64,000 bases of DNA. It comes from Odiellus spinosus. Lineage: Eukaryota; Arthropoda; Arachnida; Opiliones; Phalangiidae. The notes beneath the pieces are model-generated. The model did no database searches, was not told the DNA's origin, and was given only the letters and a program-made list of their open reading frames with translations. This document shows, in pieces, positions 15,601-27,537 of this stretch. The stretch spans positions 870,501-934,500 of the forward strand of contig OY987226.1 in assembly GCA_963920705.1 (NCBI GenBank). Reading direction: 5' to 3'. The translations under genes and the position numbers were made by a program. Position 1 is the stretch's first letter; every line of letters begins with the position of its first letter.

Positions 15601-18600
15601 TCTTACCGCGTAAATAACTTTGCCAGATGGTGCTCGGTCTGTTATCTCAATCGGCATATTGGCTCCCCATCACGTAGACTCGGTTGAGAACTTAAATCGA
15701 TATGATTGGAACTAAAAATGCTTTTGCCGACGTCGTACGAACTTAAAACCTATACCGAAAAGCGTTAGACTGGCACTTTTAACCATTTCAGTTATAGCCC
15801 GAAGCTAGGACCCTGAAACTCGAGAGGAACCGGACATGGATCACCAAAAATTGACAAACCAGACAATGCTGAGGCTGTTTTAATACGTCATATTAAATGT
15901 AAGGGGAATGAAAATAGGTTTTGGAAAATTTCTCATGAACCCTACAGCCAGCCTTGCACTAGTTATATAATAAAAGCTAACTTGGCGTTTTACGTTTAAT
16001 AAAAGGTTCAAGCATTGTATCGCGATAAGGACTACCTTTCGGAAATTTTCATGAACATTAAAATTATATTTATCTAAACTTTCATGAACATTAAAATTAT
16101 ATTTATCTAAAATTTCGTGAACATTAAAATTATATTTATCTAAAGTTTCATGAACATTAAAATTATATTTATCTAAAGTTTCATGAACATTAAAATTATA
16201 TTTATCTAAAGTTTCATGAACATAAAATTATATTTATCTAAAGTTTCATGAACATTAAAATTATATTTATCTATAGATTCATGAACATATAATTATATTT
16301 ATCTAAAGTTTCATGAATATAAAATTATATTTATCTAAAGTTTAATGAACCTAAAATTATATTTATCTAAAGTTTCATGAACATTAAAATTATATTTATC
16401 TAAAGTTTCATGAACATTAAAATTATATTTACCTAGAGTTTCATGAACATAAAATTATATTTACCTAGAGTTTCATGAACATAAAATTATCACTTAAAGG
16501 GAGAATGCAACATAACAAAAAGTGATTTTTTATCGCTTAATCCACCGATAAAAAGTTTACAAAACAAATAATAAACTAGAAATAAATATAAAACTTACCC
16601 GGAAAAATAGGCTAAACGGGATCCATGGAGATCAGCTGACCAATCGAACGCGATTGTAAGTCTCGTGGAGATCTCGCGTGAATGACGGGCCTTCGCTTAT
16701 TGGTCGCTAGACCTTACACGTAGGCAATTCAGTTGATCTCCATGAATCGCGCTAAGCCTATTTCTTTCCGGGTAAGTTTTAAATTTAATTTTAGTTTAAT
16801 ATTTGTTTGGTAAACTTTTTATTAATGGATTAGGCTGCTATTTAAACTCGAAGGAATCGTGATTAGGCTGCATTCTCCCTTAATGGTCGATAGGAGGGGG
16901 TGGGCTATTATTTCGTTTCCCCAACCTGTTTTCGAGCAATCTTCCATGACAGTTCACCGAACACGGAGCTCATTCGCGAGTTAGCAAAAATAGGAAATTT
17001 TCTTTTGCATCTCTTTTGTCGAGCTGAATATATTGCGAAGGCGCGCTATTGATTTTTATCCCTTCGTTTTGACGCTCTACTTTTTACAGAGACGGAAAAC
17101 TAGTAAATCCCAAAAATATTAAAAGGGTTATTTTTAAATAAAAGCGCCTGTGGCTGAGTTTGTTCTGGAAATTTAAAAAAAAAAAAAACGACTGTTCTTT
17201 TTAGTTTTAATATCCAATAACTAACTAAAATACAAAATTCGACTTTTCAAATTTATATCTCTGGAAAAACCCGCGAATTTATATTCAAGGTAAGGTTGAT
17301 GACGTCGGTTATACTTTTAATTACTATCTGCTCCCATAGAATTAGGGAAAAAAATGGTTTATTCCAATCAGGGAAAATAAAAATTGGTTAAAATGTAATC
17401 TCTTCTAACTTAGAGATCTGAATTCATATAATTTTTATTAATTGGATAAAATCTACTAAATTCTGATATATATTATTATCTGTTTGATTAAAACATAGAC
17501 TATTTGCAATTCGAGTTAAATTATTCAAAGATAAAGTACAAAACGTAATCCATATCCGTTTTTATCCAAAAATGGCAACTTATCTTAGAATATAATTTAA
17601 TAGCGATTTCTCTGACTTTATTTTTAATTCAATCCAATTAAGGGTTTGACCCGATGACCTTAATGAGAGAAACTATATATTGTTAAATATTTTGAGTAAT
17701 TCTGACCTTTTCATGAAATGGAATTATGGCTTGAAAATCTAAATATTTTAAAACCCAAGCTTCTCGCGATAAATTAAACCTTGAAAATCTTTCAGAGTAA
17801 CAAAATTTCTTAAAATAAATAATTTGACTCTTTACCTTAAAGAAGTCGCGCGTTTTCTACCAGATTTGTTTGGATTATAAACTGAGCCCCTTTCTAAACA
17901 ATGGTGTCTTTGAAGACATATAGGGGTGCTTAAAACTAATCCTAAAAATCAAGAGGTTATCGAAAAAAAATCTCCAAGAGCGACTTTGCTTTTGGTTAAT
18001 CTCTCGTATTATAAAATTTGAAATTGTATTTTTTGTCGAAAATAATAAATTAAATTTAAGTAAAAGTATAAAAGATCGCTTTGATTGGTTCTCTTTGAAT
18101 TTAAATTCATTATTTTAGTCAAGAATTACAAAAGATTTAAGGATAATCCGATTTTAATCTCGTAATCAAAGTGAAACGTGATTTTGACGGGGTTTTTATG
18201 GAAATAATATAAGATTTATAAACATTACGTATGAAATCATAGTTTTTGTTCTAAAATTGTTCGTTATATTTAAATTTATTATATAATAATATACAGTAAT
18301 TATTTGAATAACTTTAATTTTAATACTTTAATATTTTGCGCAATTTGGACAAGTACAAGAAAATTTATTTAATATTTCAAGGAAAAAGCTTAAAACTTAA
18401 CTTTAATACCGGTAATTATAATTAATTTCCTAATTATAATTTTTTATTTGCAGTTACCGAGAAGGAAGTCAAACAATGGTAAGTGCTTTTCAAAATCTGC
18501 ACGATCTATAAATATAATTTAATTATATATGTCTGGAAACAATCATTCCGATTACAAAATTACTTCAAAGTAGAAAGTTAAATAGCAATTAAACTAATTT

Positions 18601-21600
18601 GCAGACACTTCAAAATTATATAATTATAACCAGCTTTGTTGTTGGATTAGAAGAAAAAAAAAAACTCTGAAAAAGCTAAGACTTTAAATGATAAAAGCGA
18701 TATTATATTTTTGTTTTTAGGTACAAAGGATTCTTAAAAGACTGCCCGAACGGATTGCTCACTGAACAAGTAGGTAAACACTCTCCCTATAATTCATTTG
18801 CACGCAAAATATTACGTTCCTAGGACTAGTAACGATAGACAGCTATCGAAATAGATAAGTACAAACCAGGTCTTATTCAAAAGTTCAGGGTTGCCACATT
18901 TTTTTCTGATTCAAATTCCCTGACTTTTCCAGGTTTTTCCCTGACTAATACTACACAATTTTTAAGCTTTTATTGTTCGCCAAACTTTTTGTATCTTTGT
19001 TCTAATGTATCCAACTGACACGACGTCAGCTGAGAATCCAATCCGCGGATAATGATTGAAATTTCCCGGCTTCTCGAAAGATCTTTAAATTCCCTGACGA
19101 CTTTTTAAAATATCTTAAAATTCCCTGACTTTTTTGGTTTATTTTCAAATTCCCTGACTTTTCCCTGACCCGTGGCAACCCTGTCTTTACTCATAGCAAC
19201 CAAACACGAGGTTTATTTCCTAAATGCGCGGGCACTCTTTGGGCCCTTAGAGGACGGTTATGGAGGGCAGGGTTTTGAATTCGGCTTTATCTATTTAATA
19301 TATATAGTTAATAGTATTAGATTTATTGATATTGAAAAAACCTTACATTTAGAAACCTAGTTGCGCAGTATTTGCACGAAGGAGATGAATTAGAGCAATA
19401 ATTTGAATATTTTTCCTGTAAACTATAACACGTGTAAAACAGAGTTGCGAAATATGACGTCATAGTCTGTCTCAACCTTATTGATCAGACAGAATGTTAG
19501 AAGGCCTGCTCAATTAGCTCATAATAGCTAATCGTGTCTGCTTTTTTCGCTTCTTTTCATTAATTCATTTATCCAAGATCATTAGTTTGAATTGCGCCCC
19601 TAAAGATTTGATAAGCGAAAAGTGACGCCTTGATATTATGGTAGCGGCAATTAACATATAGCAAACTCTTTGACTCCTCCCCTTTCTTTCCTACAAACAA
19701 GATCGAAATAATTTTCCTACTATCATATCTACATATTATAATTACTATTGTTGAATGTTTCCAGGGATTTCAAAGAATATACAAACAATTCTTTCCACAC
19801 GGTGATCCGTCGAGGTTTGCCTCTCTAGTGTTCAGGGTTTTCGACGAAAATAAAGTAAGTAGGTTTTATTCTAATTGCAAGCTGTAGATATTTCGTTAAT
19901 TAATTATTATAATAAATTTGTATATTCATCTCAGTCATTACGTTACGCGTAAAAATAAATATACGATTGCTATTACGAAACTGCCTAAGAGATATTACAG
20001 CGAAGGGATATAGAAAATTTTAACCAAAGACACTTTTTTGTTTAAAATGTTATTCTAAAACAAAGTTACGGGAAAACTAGGGAAAAATAACACCTTTTAT
20101 TTTTAATGAAGTCCTTAGCTAGTCAAATTAACGGACTGGTAAAGACCCATTAGATGGAATTAGGTACTCAACATCTTTATAGTAAGATTCGCTTCTAACA
20201 AGCCCATTAATTTGCTTAGCTAAAGCCTGTTTTCTCCACGCTATAGCGTACACGTAGCCACCATGAAAATGGGGCTTTAGTCAACGGAAAATATGACAAG
20301 AACAAATGGCCAAGATTTTAGAGACAAGAATGTAAAGTGGAAAATGTTTAAAAATTGATGGTTTCCTTTTGCAGGATGGCTCGATAGAATTCGAGGAATT
20401 TATTCGAGCGCTTTCGGTCACGTCCAGGGGAAATCTGGAGGAAAAATTAGTATGTAAGTACTCGCTTATTTAAGCTCTCTTAAGTCGCGTTCCACAGCTG
20501 GACTAGACGAGTCCTCCGTTTTGTGAAAGGGTAGATTGAATTTTACATCGGGAATTGATATAATCAGAAGCCGATGAAACCCTCTTTTGAAGTCTACTAC
20601 TCTAATGTTCGATATTGGGTAAAATTCCCAATTTTACGAGATCGGAGGGGTCCTACTTCATACCCCCTGTCTACGGAAAATTGGAAATTCTCTCTCTCCA
20701 CAAACGACGACGTTTTTTGGACGAACTCCGAGGCTGCTAGAGATATTCGCTCGACGAACTCCCGCTCCGAAAATATCTACCGTTAGGAGGCGTACGAATC
20801 GCGCTTTTCGAAACTAACCCATACAGAGAGGGGTAGACAAGACCCGGGAGTAATAGACTTCAAAGGAGGGTTTCTTCGGCTTCTGATATAATATAATAAA
20901 ACACGCGCTTTTTCTACTAAAAAACGTTTAATTTTTGTAGTTTTTGAGCGCCAACTGTACGTTAATTTTCTCTCCCAAATGAATTTAATTTTCAGGGGCG
21001 TTTAAACTGTACGACGTGGATAATGATGGATACATAGAAAGGGAAGAGATGTATAACATTGTGGACGCGATATATCAAATGCTGGTTTGTAAAAGCATTA
21101 TTAAACTACCAAGATTTGTCTAATGTCGTTAATATATTTTACTATAATTCAGGGTACGCAAGGAAAAGATGGAGAAGAAGACGATGACCCCAAATCTAGG
21201 GTTGATAAAATATTTGAACAGTTAGACAAGGTAAAATCTTATTAATTCCGTTTTCTAACCAATACTGAGGCAACACCAATATTTTATCAAAGCCAGTAAA
21301 AACATTCCAAATGAGTAAATTTAGTTCGATAATTTCCCACTAAAGAGGGCGCGATTAGATAAAGATTTTGCAGTCGCGTCTCTCCCGTTACCGTGGCAAC
21401 CAGACGTATAACGTCTAATAATCCCGGTTGCCACGGGATAACGGGAGAGACACGTCCGCAAAATCGTTGGTTAATCGCGCCACCTATCGAGAAAAATGAC
21501 AATCATACTAGATAAAGTTCCCTTCGACTTCAGGAGCGTGCATTTCCTTTCGTAAAATTTATTAAGCTATTCAACCTCACGGTGTAGCCCTATTTTGATG

Positions 21601-21828
21601 CAAAAACGCGATTGAACCACTTTTAAGGGCAAAATAACTAATACAACTAAATAATATAGTTCCTTCGATAAAATTTTAAAATTCTAAACCAGATTGTTAA
21701 TATTAATTTTTGTTTCGTTCCCCGCTAACTTTCAGAATCACGATAATCGTTTATCATTGGAGGAGTTCAAGGAGGGCTCGAAACAGGATCCGAAGATTGT
21801 CCAGGCGCTCTCCCTGTATTCGCCGTAA
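3197..21828 (+). CDS. Frq: Frequenin / neuronal calcium sensor 1 (NCS-1 family)
   Basis: Exons are 3197-3260, 18454-18478, 18721-18769, 19765-19854, 20375-20453, 20996-21084, 21153-21230 and 21736-21828. All introns are GT-AG and the joined frame is 567 nt, 188 aa, the normal family length. The protein starts MGKRNSKL, an N-myristoylation signal that tethers these proteins to membranes. EF1 is the degenerate CPNG type (near residues 37-46). EF2 (73-84) and EF3 (109-120) have intact calcium loops. EF4 (157-168) reads [12 protein letters not shown], with Asn at loop position 6 where Gly is usual. The linker before EF4 is acidic, and the tail ends ALSLYSP. Known family role: calcium-dependent control of neurotransmitter release, phosphatidylinositol 4-kinase and Ric8a. 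Identification is firm. Whether this is the only frequenin copy in the genome cannot be seen. Confidence 0.97.
4591..4779. mobile_element. Small TIR element with GTTCACAC ends, copy 1
   Basis: The left end reads AGCCGCGTTCACAC and the right end reads GTGTGAACGTAGCT, which are inverted relative to each other. Subterminal ACCGTTTTGAACCGTTTT motifs are also inverted between the halves. A second copy in the opposite orientation lies at 34790-34953. It has no coding capacity and is MITE-like. Confidence 0.7.
6030..6185. repeat. Dispersed inverted-repeat sequence, second copy
   Basis: This matches the block near 2255-2490 in order and wording (GGTTCTATTTAACGAC, CCTATACTTTGT, GCTTTTTAACG). Nothing in it is coding. 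Confidence 0.5.
6747..7084. mobile_element. MITE family A, copy 1 (7-bp target duplication)
   Basis: The termini read CAGAAG...CTTCTG and continue as imperfect inverted repeats that include CCTCCTTTGAAGTCTA and its complement. The element is flanked on both sides by ATATAAT (6740-6746 and 7085-7091), a clean 7-bp target-site duplication. Related copies are at 20565-20885, 23754-24052 and 31620-31957. There is no transposase frame; the 6911-7159 open frame is element-derived. Confidence 0.88.
9425..9650. repeat. Short A-rich tandem repeat and poly-A run
   Basis: About three imperfect copies of a roughly 55-60 bp unit containing AAGCTGTAA and GGTTAAACAC lie at 9425-9595. A long adenine run follows at about 9619-9648. 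No gene is supported here. Confidence 0.6.
12381..12684. repeat. 29-bp minisatellite
   Basis: Six near-identical 29-bp units begin with CGCACAAGTAATTAGTTCAG from 12381, followed by about four decayed units to about 12684. The open frame on the minus strand here is made by the repeat. There are no unique spacers, so it is not a CRISPR array. Confidence 0.85.
14993..15288. mobile_element. MITE family B, copy 1 (minus orientation)
   Basis: This is a degenerate copy of the dispersed family rich in TTCCCTGACTTTTCC (here as its complement). It is bounded by a GGGTTG left end and CCAACCCTG right end. Other copies are at 18886-19183, 26866-27211, 32820-33154 and 53242-53568, with a related element at 30786-31205. 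It is non-coding. Confidence 0.75.
16045..16490. repeat. 33-bp AT-rich minisatellite
   Basis: About 13-14 tandem units of roughly 31-33 bp contain TTTCATGAACAT followed by AAAATTATATTTATCTAAAG. Variation is by small indels and point changes. No coding signal is present. Confidence 0.88.
16494..16882. mobile_element. Foldback / MITE with long inverted arms
   Basis: The left end TTAAAGGGAGAATGC is mirrored at the right end by GCATTCTCCCTTAA. Inner arms also pair (GGAGATCAGCTGACC against TCAGTTGATCTCC). Total length is about 390 bp and there is no coding frame. A shorter relative of the left end may lie near 620-720. Confidence 0.75.
17402..17620. repeat. Fragment of MITE family C
   Basis: The wording TTATTAATTGGATAAAAT, the TTTGATTAAAA block and TTTTTATCCAAAAATGGC match the first part of the complete copy at 33537-34074. 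The right half and right terminus are missing, so this is a truncated copy. Confidence 0.6.
18886..19183. mobile_element. MITE family B, copy 2
   Basis: The ends read CAGGGTTGCCAC and GTGGCAACCCTG, a good terminal inverted repeat. The interior carries several TTCCCTGACTTTT motifs. It lies between frequenin exons 3 and 4. No exact 5-bp flank duplication is visible at this copy. Confidence 0.8.
20565..20885. mobile_element. MITE family A, copy 2 (7-bp target duplication)
   Basis: The termini are CAGAAGCCGATG...CTTCTG, flanked by ATATAAT at 20558-20564 and 20886-20892. It is inserted in frequenin intron 5, 111 bp after that exon. It is non-coding. Confidence 0.88.
21345..21484. repeat. Palindromic element in frequenin intron 7
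   Basis: Two arms face each other: GGGCGCGATTAGATAAAG with TCTCTCCCGTTACCGTGGCA on the left, and the inverted CCACGGGATAACGGGAGAGA with TTAATCGCGCC on the right. The loop is short, so the segment would form a strong hairpin in RNA. It is non-coding; the minus-strand frame at this place is a shadow. Confidence 0.75.
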
Positions 21829-21906
21829 AATAATTCAAATCATGGGTGCGCGCTATGTACTTAGTCAATTTTTCAATATTTTCGTATACGGGACTAAGAC
21901 AGAAAA

Positions 21907-21912
21907 AATAAA
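21907..21912 (+). promoter_or_regulatory. Candidate poly(A) signal of frequenin
   Basis: AATAAA lies 79 bases after the stop codon ending at 21828, a usual distance for an insect 3' end. Other late signals could be used as well. Confidence 0.45.
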
Positions 21913-22511
21913 TACATGGTCATCGAGAATTTATCTTCTATTTATGTGCAAAAAAAATAAGCTAATCTTTTAACTGGACACGTGATTCTAATTATACGTC
22001 GTTTCTGAAACACGAGCGAAATCTATCTGAGAATCGTGCAATGGTCAGATAATTGTATTTTCAGATTTACCACGGACTGATGACTACAAAAACATAACTT
22101 AATATTTTATTTTTGCCCAATTTTCACGTTTGTTATTATTGAAATTGCACAATTGTTTGAAACGATTGATAGTAATTCTTCATTCGATTTGAAAAAGTCA
22201 AGTTGACTTTTAATGAACCAGGAAACGTGGCTATTTAAACTGTTTTTAATACACAAAATGACATTTTTGGTCATAAATGGACATATTTGATGTAAAAAAA
22301 GTGATTTTCAAAAATATTTCGCAATTCAATTAACAATAACGAAACAAAATTATATTCGAGCGAAATTAACTAGTTATTAAAGTCCCACTTAGACTACATT
22401 TAAATCATAGATATTTAATTATAATTAAACAATAATTATAATAAAATTAATTACCGAAGCCAAAACGATATTATTTACACTCGGAATTGACGAATTCGAT
22501 ATATCCAACCA

Positions 22512-22801
22512 AGGATCCTGTATGTTTAGAAGGATGAGAAACGACCCATAGAGCTTGTATTTTAAAAGCGGCGGCAACGGCGTCGATTTTAAGAGAGAGT
22601 CATAGGGTTGGCCAACTTGTTTTGATATCGTCAAGGACAAATAATTTATTTTCGACCAACCAGCAACGAGTAAGCAGATGACAAATGTAGTATTTGGCGT
22701 TGACGATATCAATCTAGATAGAGTCTACTGCGCTTGCGCGGCCGCTATCTCAGGCGCGTTTTTTCTCTCGTTTCTCATCCTTCTAAACATACAGGATCCT
22801 T
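22512..22801. mobile_element. MITE with near-perfect 32-bp terminal inverted repeats
   Basis: The left end GGATCCTGTATGTTTAGAAG continues GATGAGAAACGA; the right end is its exact complement running up to the final GGATCC. Total length is about 290 bp. The interior has no transposase. The well-preserved ends suggest a young insertion. Confidence 0.8.
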
Positions 22802-23753
22802 GATCCAACTGTTCTAGGGACTAGGGTCATTGGGGTTCAAATATAATGAATTATCACGATAGATGGCGCCTCATAATCTCTCGCTCTCTCGTACCAATCC
22901 ACGTATTACAACCGTTGTACGGGAAACGCGTCGAGTCTCTGACTCTCGGTAGCGCGAGGGGAGGGTTACCGCCTAGTTTGTCTCTCTCAGTCCTAGCTTA
23001 GCCAATCAGGATCGGAATGGGAACTACGATAGTGACATCTCTTAACAGATCGGCGCGTAAAGATTGTACCCCAATGGCGCCCCTACAAGTTCATCTTCAA
23101 TTTACGCTAAGCCTAATTCGGGCCTAATTCCGTTTAAATTTAAAGAACGTTGGCGCGATCAACTCTGAGGTAGATTGGCCGTGGAATATTGCTTTGAACT
23201 AACATCTGAAGATTTGGTGTAACTAACGAGCCATTTTGAAAAAGTTTCCTGGTGCATTTGAAGTCATTTTTGTCAATGATAATTGAAAAACAAAACTACT
23301 CCTTAATTAGAATTCCTTTAAAATCGTGTTTAAAAAATTGAAAATAAGCAAACCCTGAACATTACGTCATAACGTTACTTTTTACAAGAACACTGTTAAA
23401 TATAAAAGTAACGTTAATAATAGATGACACTCATCTTTGTGTAAATAATAAAACTTTTACTATAAATAAACCTAAATATGAAACGCTTTTGGCTACTAAA
23501 AAAGCCGAACATTTTATATACCAAAAACTAATTAAAAAAAGCCAAAAACTGAGCGTGTAAAGAAAATTACTTCTGATATTATCTTATATATAAATATATA
23601 TAAAACTTTTCACGTTTTTCTAAAACGGCCTAGACAATCCTTAAACTTATTATCGTTATATTCAAATATTCAATTTTAGATCATATCGAAAAATGTCAAC
23701 TGAGAATAACGGTGGCGCACCCTCCTATTGTAGATAAATTAAATTTATTGAAG

Positions 23754-24052
23754 CAGAAGTAGATGAAACCCTCCTTTGAAGTCTACTACTCTAATGTTCG
23801 ATATAGCGCTCCTCTCTGTATGGGTAAAATTCCCAATTTTACCAGATCGGAGGGGTCCTACTTCATACCCCCCCTGTCTACGGAAAATTGGAAATTCTCT
23901 CTCTCCACTTAGAACGACTTTTGGTTGGCTACGAAAATATCTACCGTTAGGAGGTGTACGAATCGAGATTTTTAGACTAACCCGTACAGAGAGGGGTAGA
24001 CAAGACCCCCCCGGGAGTAATAGACTTCAAAGGAGGGTTTCATCGGCTTCTG
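23754..24052. mobile_element. MITE family A, copy 3
   Basis: The ends CAGAAG and CTTCTG and the CCTCCTTTGAAGTCTA inverted arms match the other copies. An internal deletion makes it shorter (about 299 bp). The flanking 7-mers (ATTGAAG and GTGAAAT) do not match, so the flanks have decayed or recombined. Confidence 0.8.
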
Positions 24053-24838
24053 GTGAAATGGATGGTTATGATATCGTGTTTATGGGCCTAAGACACCATT
24101 TAAATGTTTTTAGTTAAATATTGAAATTATGCTTATAGTTTATTAACACTTAGTTACCATATTTGATAGAGGAAGTCTACCAAAAACATCTCAAAATATT
24201 GATCAGAAATAATATTTAAATCCCACAAAATGTTTGCAAATCTAAAGTTCCGTGAGCAGTCGATTTCAAATATACCCTACAAGTGGCGCCACCGCACGGA
24301 AAAAAACGGAAATTTCTAGAAATCTCGATGCAAATGGCGTGGAAAATTTAGAAACTTTTGAATATTTGTTAAATTTGTTGTTGAATAATTTTTCAATAGT
24401 TTTTTACGTAATTTTAAATTTTAGAAGGTACTTGAAACGCGATATCGTAACTTTCCAACTTATTTCCTTTAAATATTAAGAAATTCTTTTAAATAAATGG
24501 TAATATGGAGGCCGTTCTCCACACAATTTTTCTCTATAACATAATTAACATTTGAAGTAATAAAAAAAATAAAACATTGGCGCGGCGCACTGTTCCCGTT
24601 ACACTTCTTTACTTTAGTACGTAGTAGGTGCTATAAACGCTATAAAAATACAATTTTAGAATTTGTTGTTTCAAAAGAAATTTATCTCGGTGTTTTAAAA
24701 GAAATGGATTTTTTCATCTCAATAGTTTTGGTGAAAAGTTACAAATGTTATTAACTATAACATATTATATTGTATTATACCAGGTGGATGTAAAAAAAAA
24801 AAGCACTTATATTCATTTTAACAATTATTCTTGGAAAT

Positions 24839-25340
24839 AGAGCTCGGAATTCGTATAACGTTTGTTAATTTGAATAAGAGCATCGTGAATGTCAATGTTC
24901 GCGTAATAATTTCTTATTGGAGTTAACGTATATCCGAATGTAACGGCAAACTTACAATTCGTACTCATTGTTATTTAGGAGAGTGATACGAGTTATTCAT
25001 TCGCCGATAAGAAATATTTGAAACCTTTCGAGTTTCTTCGCGCTGATTTTAACCCTTAAATTGAAATCTCGAAGCTAGAATTATTTAGTCGCTGTTCCTT
25101 TCAATTTAGATGAAAAAATCTAATTATATTTCATTCTACAACGTCGTATTTTTATCTTATCCGTTATCCGTTCGAATAAAAGCGTAATTTGTTTATTAAT
25201 CAAGATTAAAATTTTATCTCCGGGTCTAATTCGTATCCCGCATTTGATACGCGTCTGTTTATATAATTTGTGGATTTATATTAACTTAATTTATCCGAGA
25301 TTAAAATATTAATATTCTTCATTATCCGATTCCGAGCTCT
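24839..25340. mobile_element. MITE family C, copy 1
   Basis: The ends AGAGCTCGGAATTCG and CGATTCCGAGCTCT are inverted repeats. The interior is AT-rich with no frame. A second full-length copy is at 33537-34074 and a fragment at 17402-17620. Confidence 0.75.
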
Positions 25341-25811
25341 AAAGATTATTACCTAATTAACTACTGAAAGAACGATTGAATTTGAACTGTATTTGTACGT
25401 GTATTTAATGTTTTAAAAAAAAATAGAAAAATTGAAATGCTAAAAGGAAATTTTCTACCTTTCCAGTAAATACTAAATAATTTTAATTATATAAGGTTTA
25501 TAATTTCACGAAGATTTAAAATTGCGTTTGAAGTAATATCCAAAGCGAATAATTGTTCCTAGAAGTTTGCCGCTTTATAATGTTCCATAATGTCATTTTG
25601 TTTCGTGATAAAGCTATTTTAATGTAATATTAACAATGGCCACCTATCTTAAAGGATACTGTCGGCCGTTGGGGAGTCAGATAGGTTTACAGTGCAATTT
25701 AATAAGGTCATTTTTAGCCTAAGACTTTAATTAACGTCTGATAATATCACGTTATTATTTAGTATAAAACAAATGGATATGGGAATTACAAGTTAATTTC
25801 CAATTTCCTTT

Positions 25812-25906
25812 AAAGGGACTATCTGCCATTTTTATATCCCTTTTAAAGTCGCCTTCTTTTCTAGCTTAGCAGACGACGTTGGGCGTAACAAATTGTACAG
25901 TCAAAG
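25812..25906. repeat. Dispersed repeat, copy 2
   Basis: This is a near-identical counterpart of the block at 2055-2150 (AAAGGGACTATC, then TTCTAGCTTAGCAGACGAC). It is non-coding. Confidence 0.6.
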
Positions 25907-26865
25907 CTAGGATGTGCGCGTAAGGGAAGAGCATTTTAAAGGGGCAAATTTCAAATTTATCCACTAACTTCGTACTACATATCATTAGTACGCGGGACTG
26001 CGTAAATATAGTAGCCATTACAAAACGTCCGCGTAATTTTTAATAAGTTAAGAATATATTTTAAATAAACTCCTAGGAGTATATTAGAAATTAGAGGGCA
26101 AGGCATTTTAGAGTTGTCTCTTTACATCCGGTTCATCGGTTCATCCCCAATGAACCAATCAGAGCCTCTATGATGTAATAGAAAAAGTCGCGCGCATACC
26201 GGAAGTTGAAATGCAAATTGTCAAGCGAGAACACTCCAAGCCAAGCCTTCATACTCCTCTTCTATCTACCCTCTATGCTCTTATGAATTCTAAGTTCCTT
26301 GATTATTACAATTTATCTATTAAGGTAAATGGCCATTGTTATCAAGACAATTTTAAGTATCCTGTATTTAATATTATTCCAAAACACTACACGATATAAT
26401 GAACTAAATTACTAACCTAACTAACTAATTAATAACCTTGTTTCGTTATCATAACCTAAATTAAAAGTTATCTTATATCATTATTTATTCTTATATCATT
26501 AAAAGTAGTGGTACTTGTTGTGACGTCATAATTTTAATTAAAAACTAAATAACGAAGTTAGATTTTTGATACCAAAAATAGCGAGTTATTAAATATGATT
26601 TAAATTGATTGATTTAATAGTTTCCACTAATTACGGTTGTAATTTTTGTAGTTGTTATTGTGCTTAGGCTTAAATAAATTAAATATTTTAATTGTAATGT
26701 TAATAAAAATTTATAAACCTTTATGTCAAATTCATTTTTAACAAAATAAAGACACTGATGATATTACTGAAACATACGAAGTTACTATTAATTATTATAA
26801 GAACTTGAACGAGGTTAGATATCTGTATCTGGTCTAAAATGTAATCAGAAAACGTACTGTTATTA

Positions 26866-27211
26866 CAGGGTTGACACAGTTTTTTCAGATTCAAATACCC
26901 TGACTTTCCCAGGTTTTTCCCCTGACCTTTTCCAACGATTTTCCCTGACCGTTTCGGCTAATACTAAACAATTTTTAAGCTTTTATTGTTTTATATAATC
27001 GCGTTCGCCAAACTGCAGGCGTATCTTTGTTCTAATCTATACAACTGACACGCCGTCAGCTGAGAATCTTTTCCGCGGATAATGATTGCAATTTCCTGGC
27101 TTCTCGAAAGATCTTTAAATTCCCTGACTTATTAAAATATCTTAAAATTCCCTGACTTTTTTGGCTCATTTTTAAATTCCCTGACTTTTCCCTGACTTGT
27201 GGCAAACCCTG
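26866..27211. mobile_element. MITE family B, copy 3
   Basis: The left end CAGGGTTGACACAG and right end TTGTGGCAAACCCTG are imperfect inverted repeats. The interior has the family's TTCCCTGACTTTT motifs and a GCGTTCGCCAAAC block. It lies just beyond the 3' end of the first ionotropic receptor gene. Confidence 0.78.
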
Positions 27212-27336
27212 GTTAAACTTAAACTCCATATATCCGCGCCTTTTCCTCCGCGAATGATAAGTGATGGTTCATCTTCTTATATAACTATAAACACCGAAAA
27301 ATTAGTGAATTTAAGAATGAAATGGGTCAAAAAAAG

Positions 27337-27368
<32 letters not shown>

Positions 27369-27537
27369 CGCCCCCAGGGTGGAAAAACTCGAAATAGTAA
27401 TTGGATAAAGATCTCTTAACAGAGAAGACGATGTGAATAGTTAGAATAGTAAATTGTGTTTTAGCAAGTGCTCCCCTATTAATTACAATCTTAAAATATG
27501 TCATGTGCTAGCAGTTTTTAAATTATTTGAGTCAAAA

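Larger units (their letters stand above)
3261..18453 (+). other. Frequenin intron 1 (about 15.2 kb), no nested gene recognised
   Basis: The intron runs from GTAAGT at 3261 to CAG at 18453. I found no convincing nested gene on either strand. It holds two MITE copies (6747-7084 and 14993-15288), a small TIR element (4591-4779), minisatellites (9425-9595, 12381-12684, 16045-16490), a foldback element (16494-16882) and homopolymer runs (C-run near 3290, A-run near 9620). Open frames near 9521, 9908, 12537 and 13327 are artefacts of low complexity or repeats. Confidence 0.75.
21913..27537. other. Intergenic region between frequenin and the first ionotropic receptor
   Basis: No gene is supported in this 5.6 kb. 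It contains five identified repeat elements (22512-22801, 23754-24052, 24839-25340, 25812-25906, 26866-27211) and a run of about 35 adenines at 27330-27367. The remainder is AT-rich sequence without coding character. Open frames near 23776, 24252 and 26211 are short and unrecognised. Confidence 0.6.

Noticed and set aside
27197..27504. Lys-rich and Phe-rich frames on opposite strands
   Set aside because: Both are created by the adenine run at 27330-27367.
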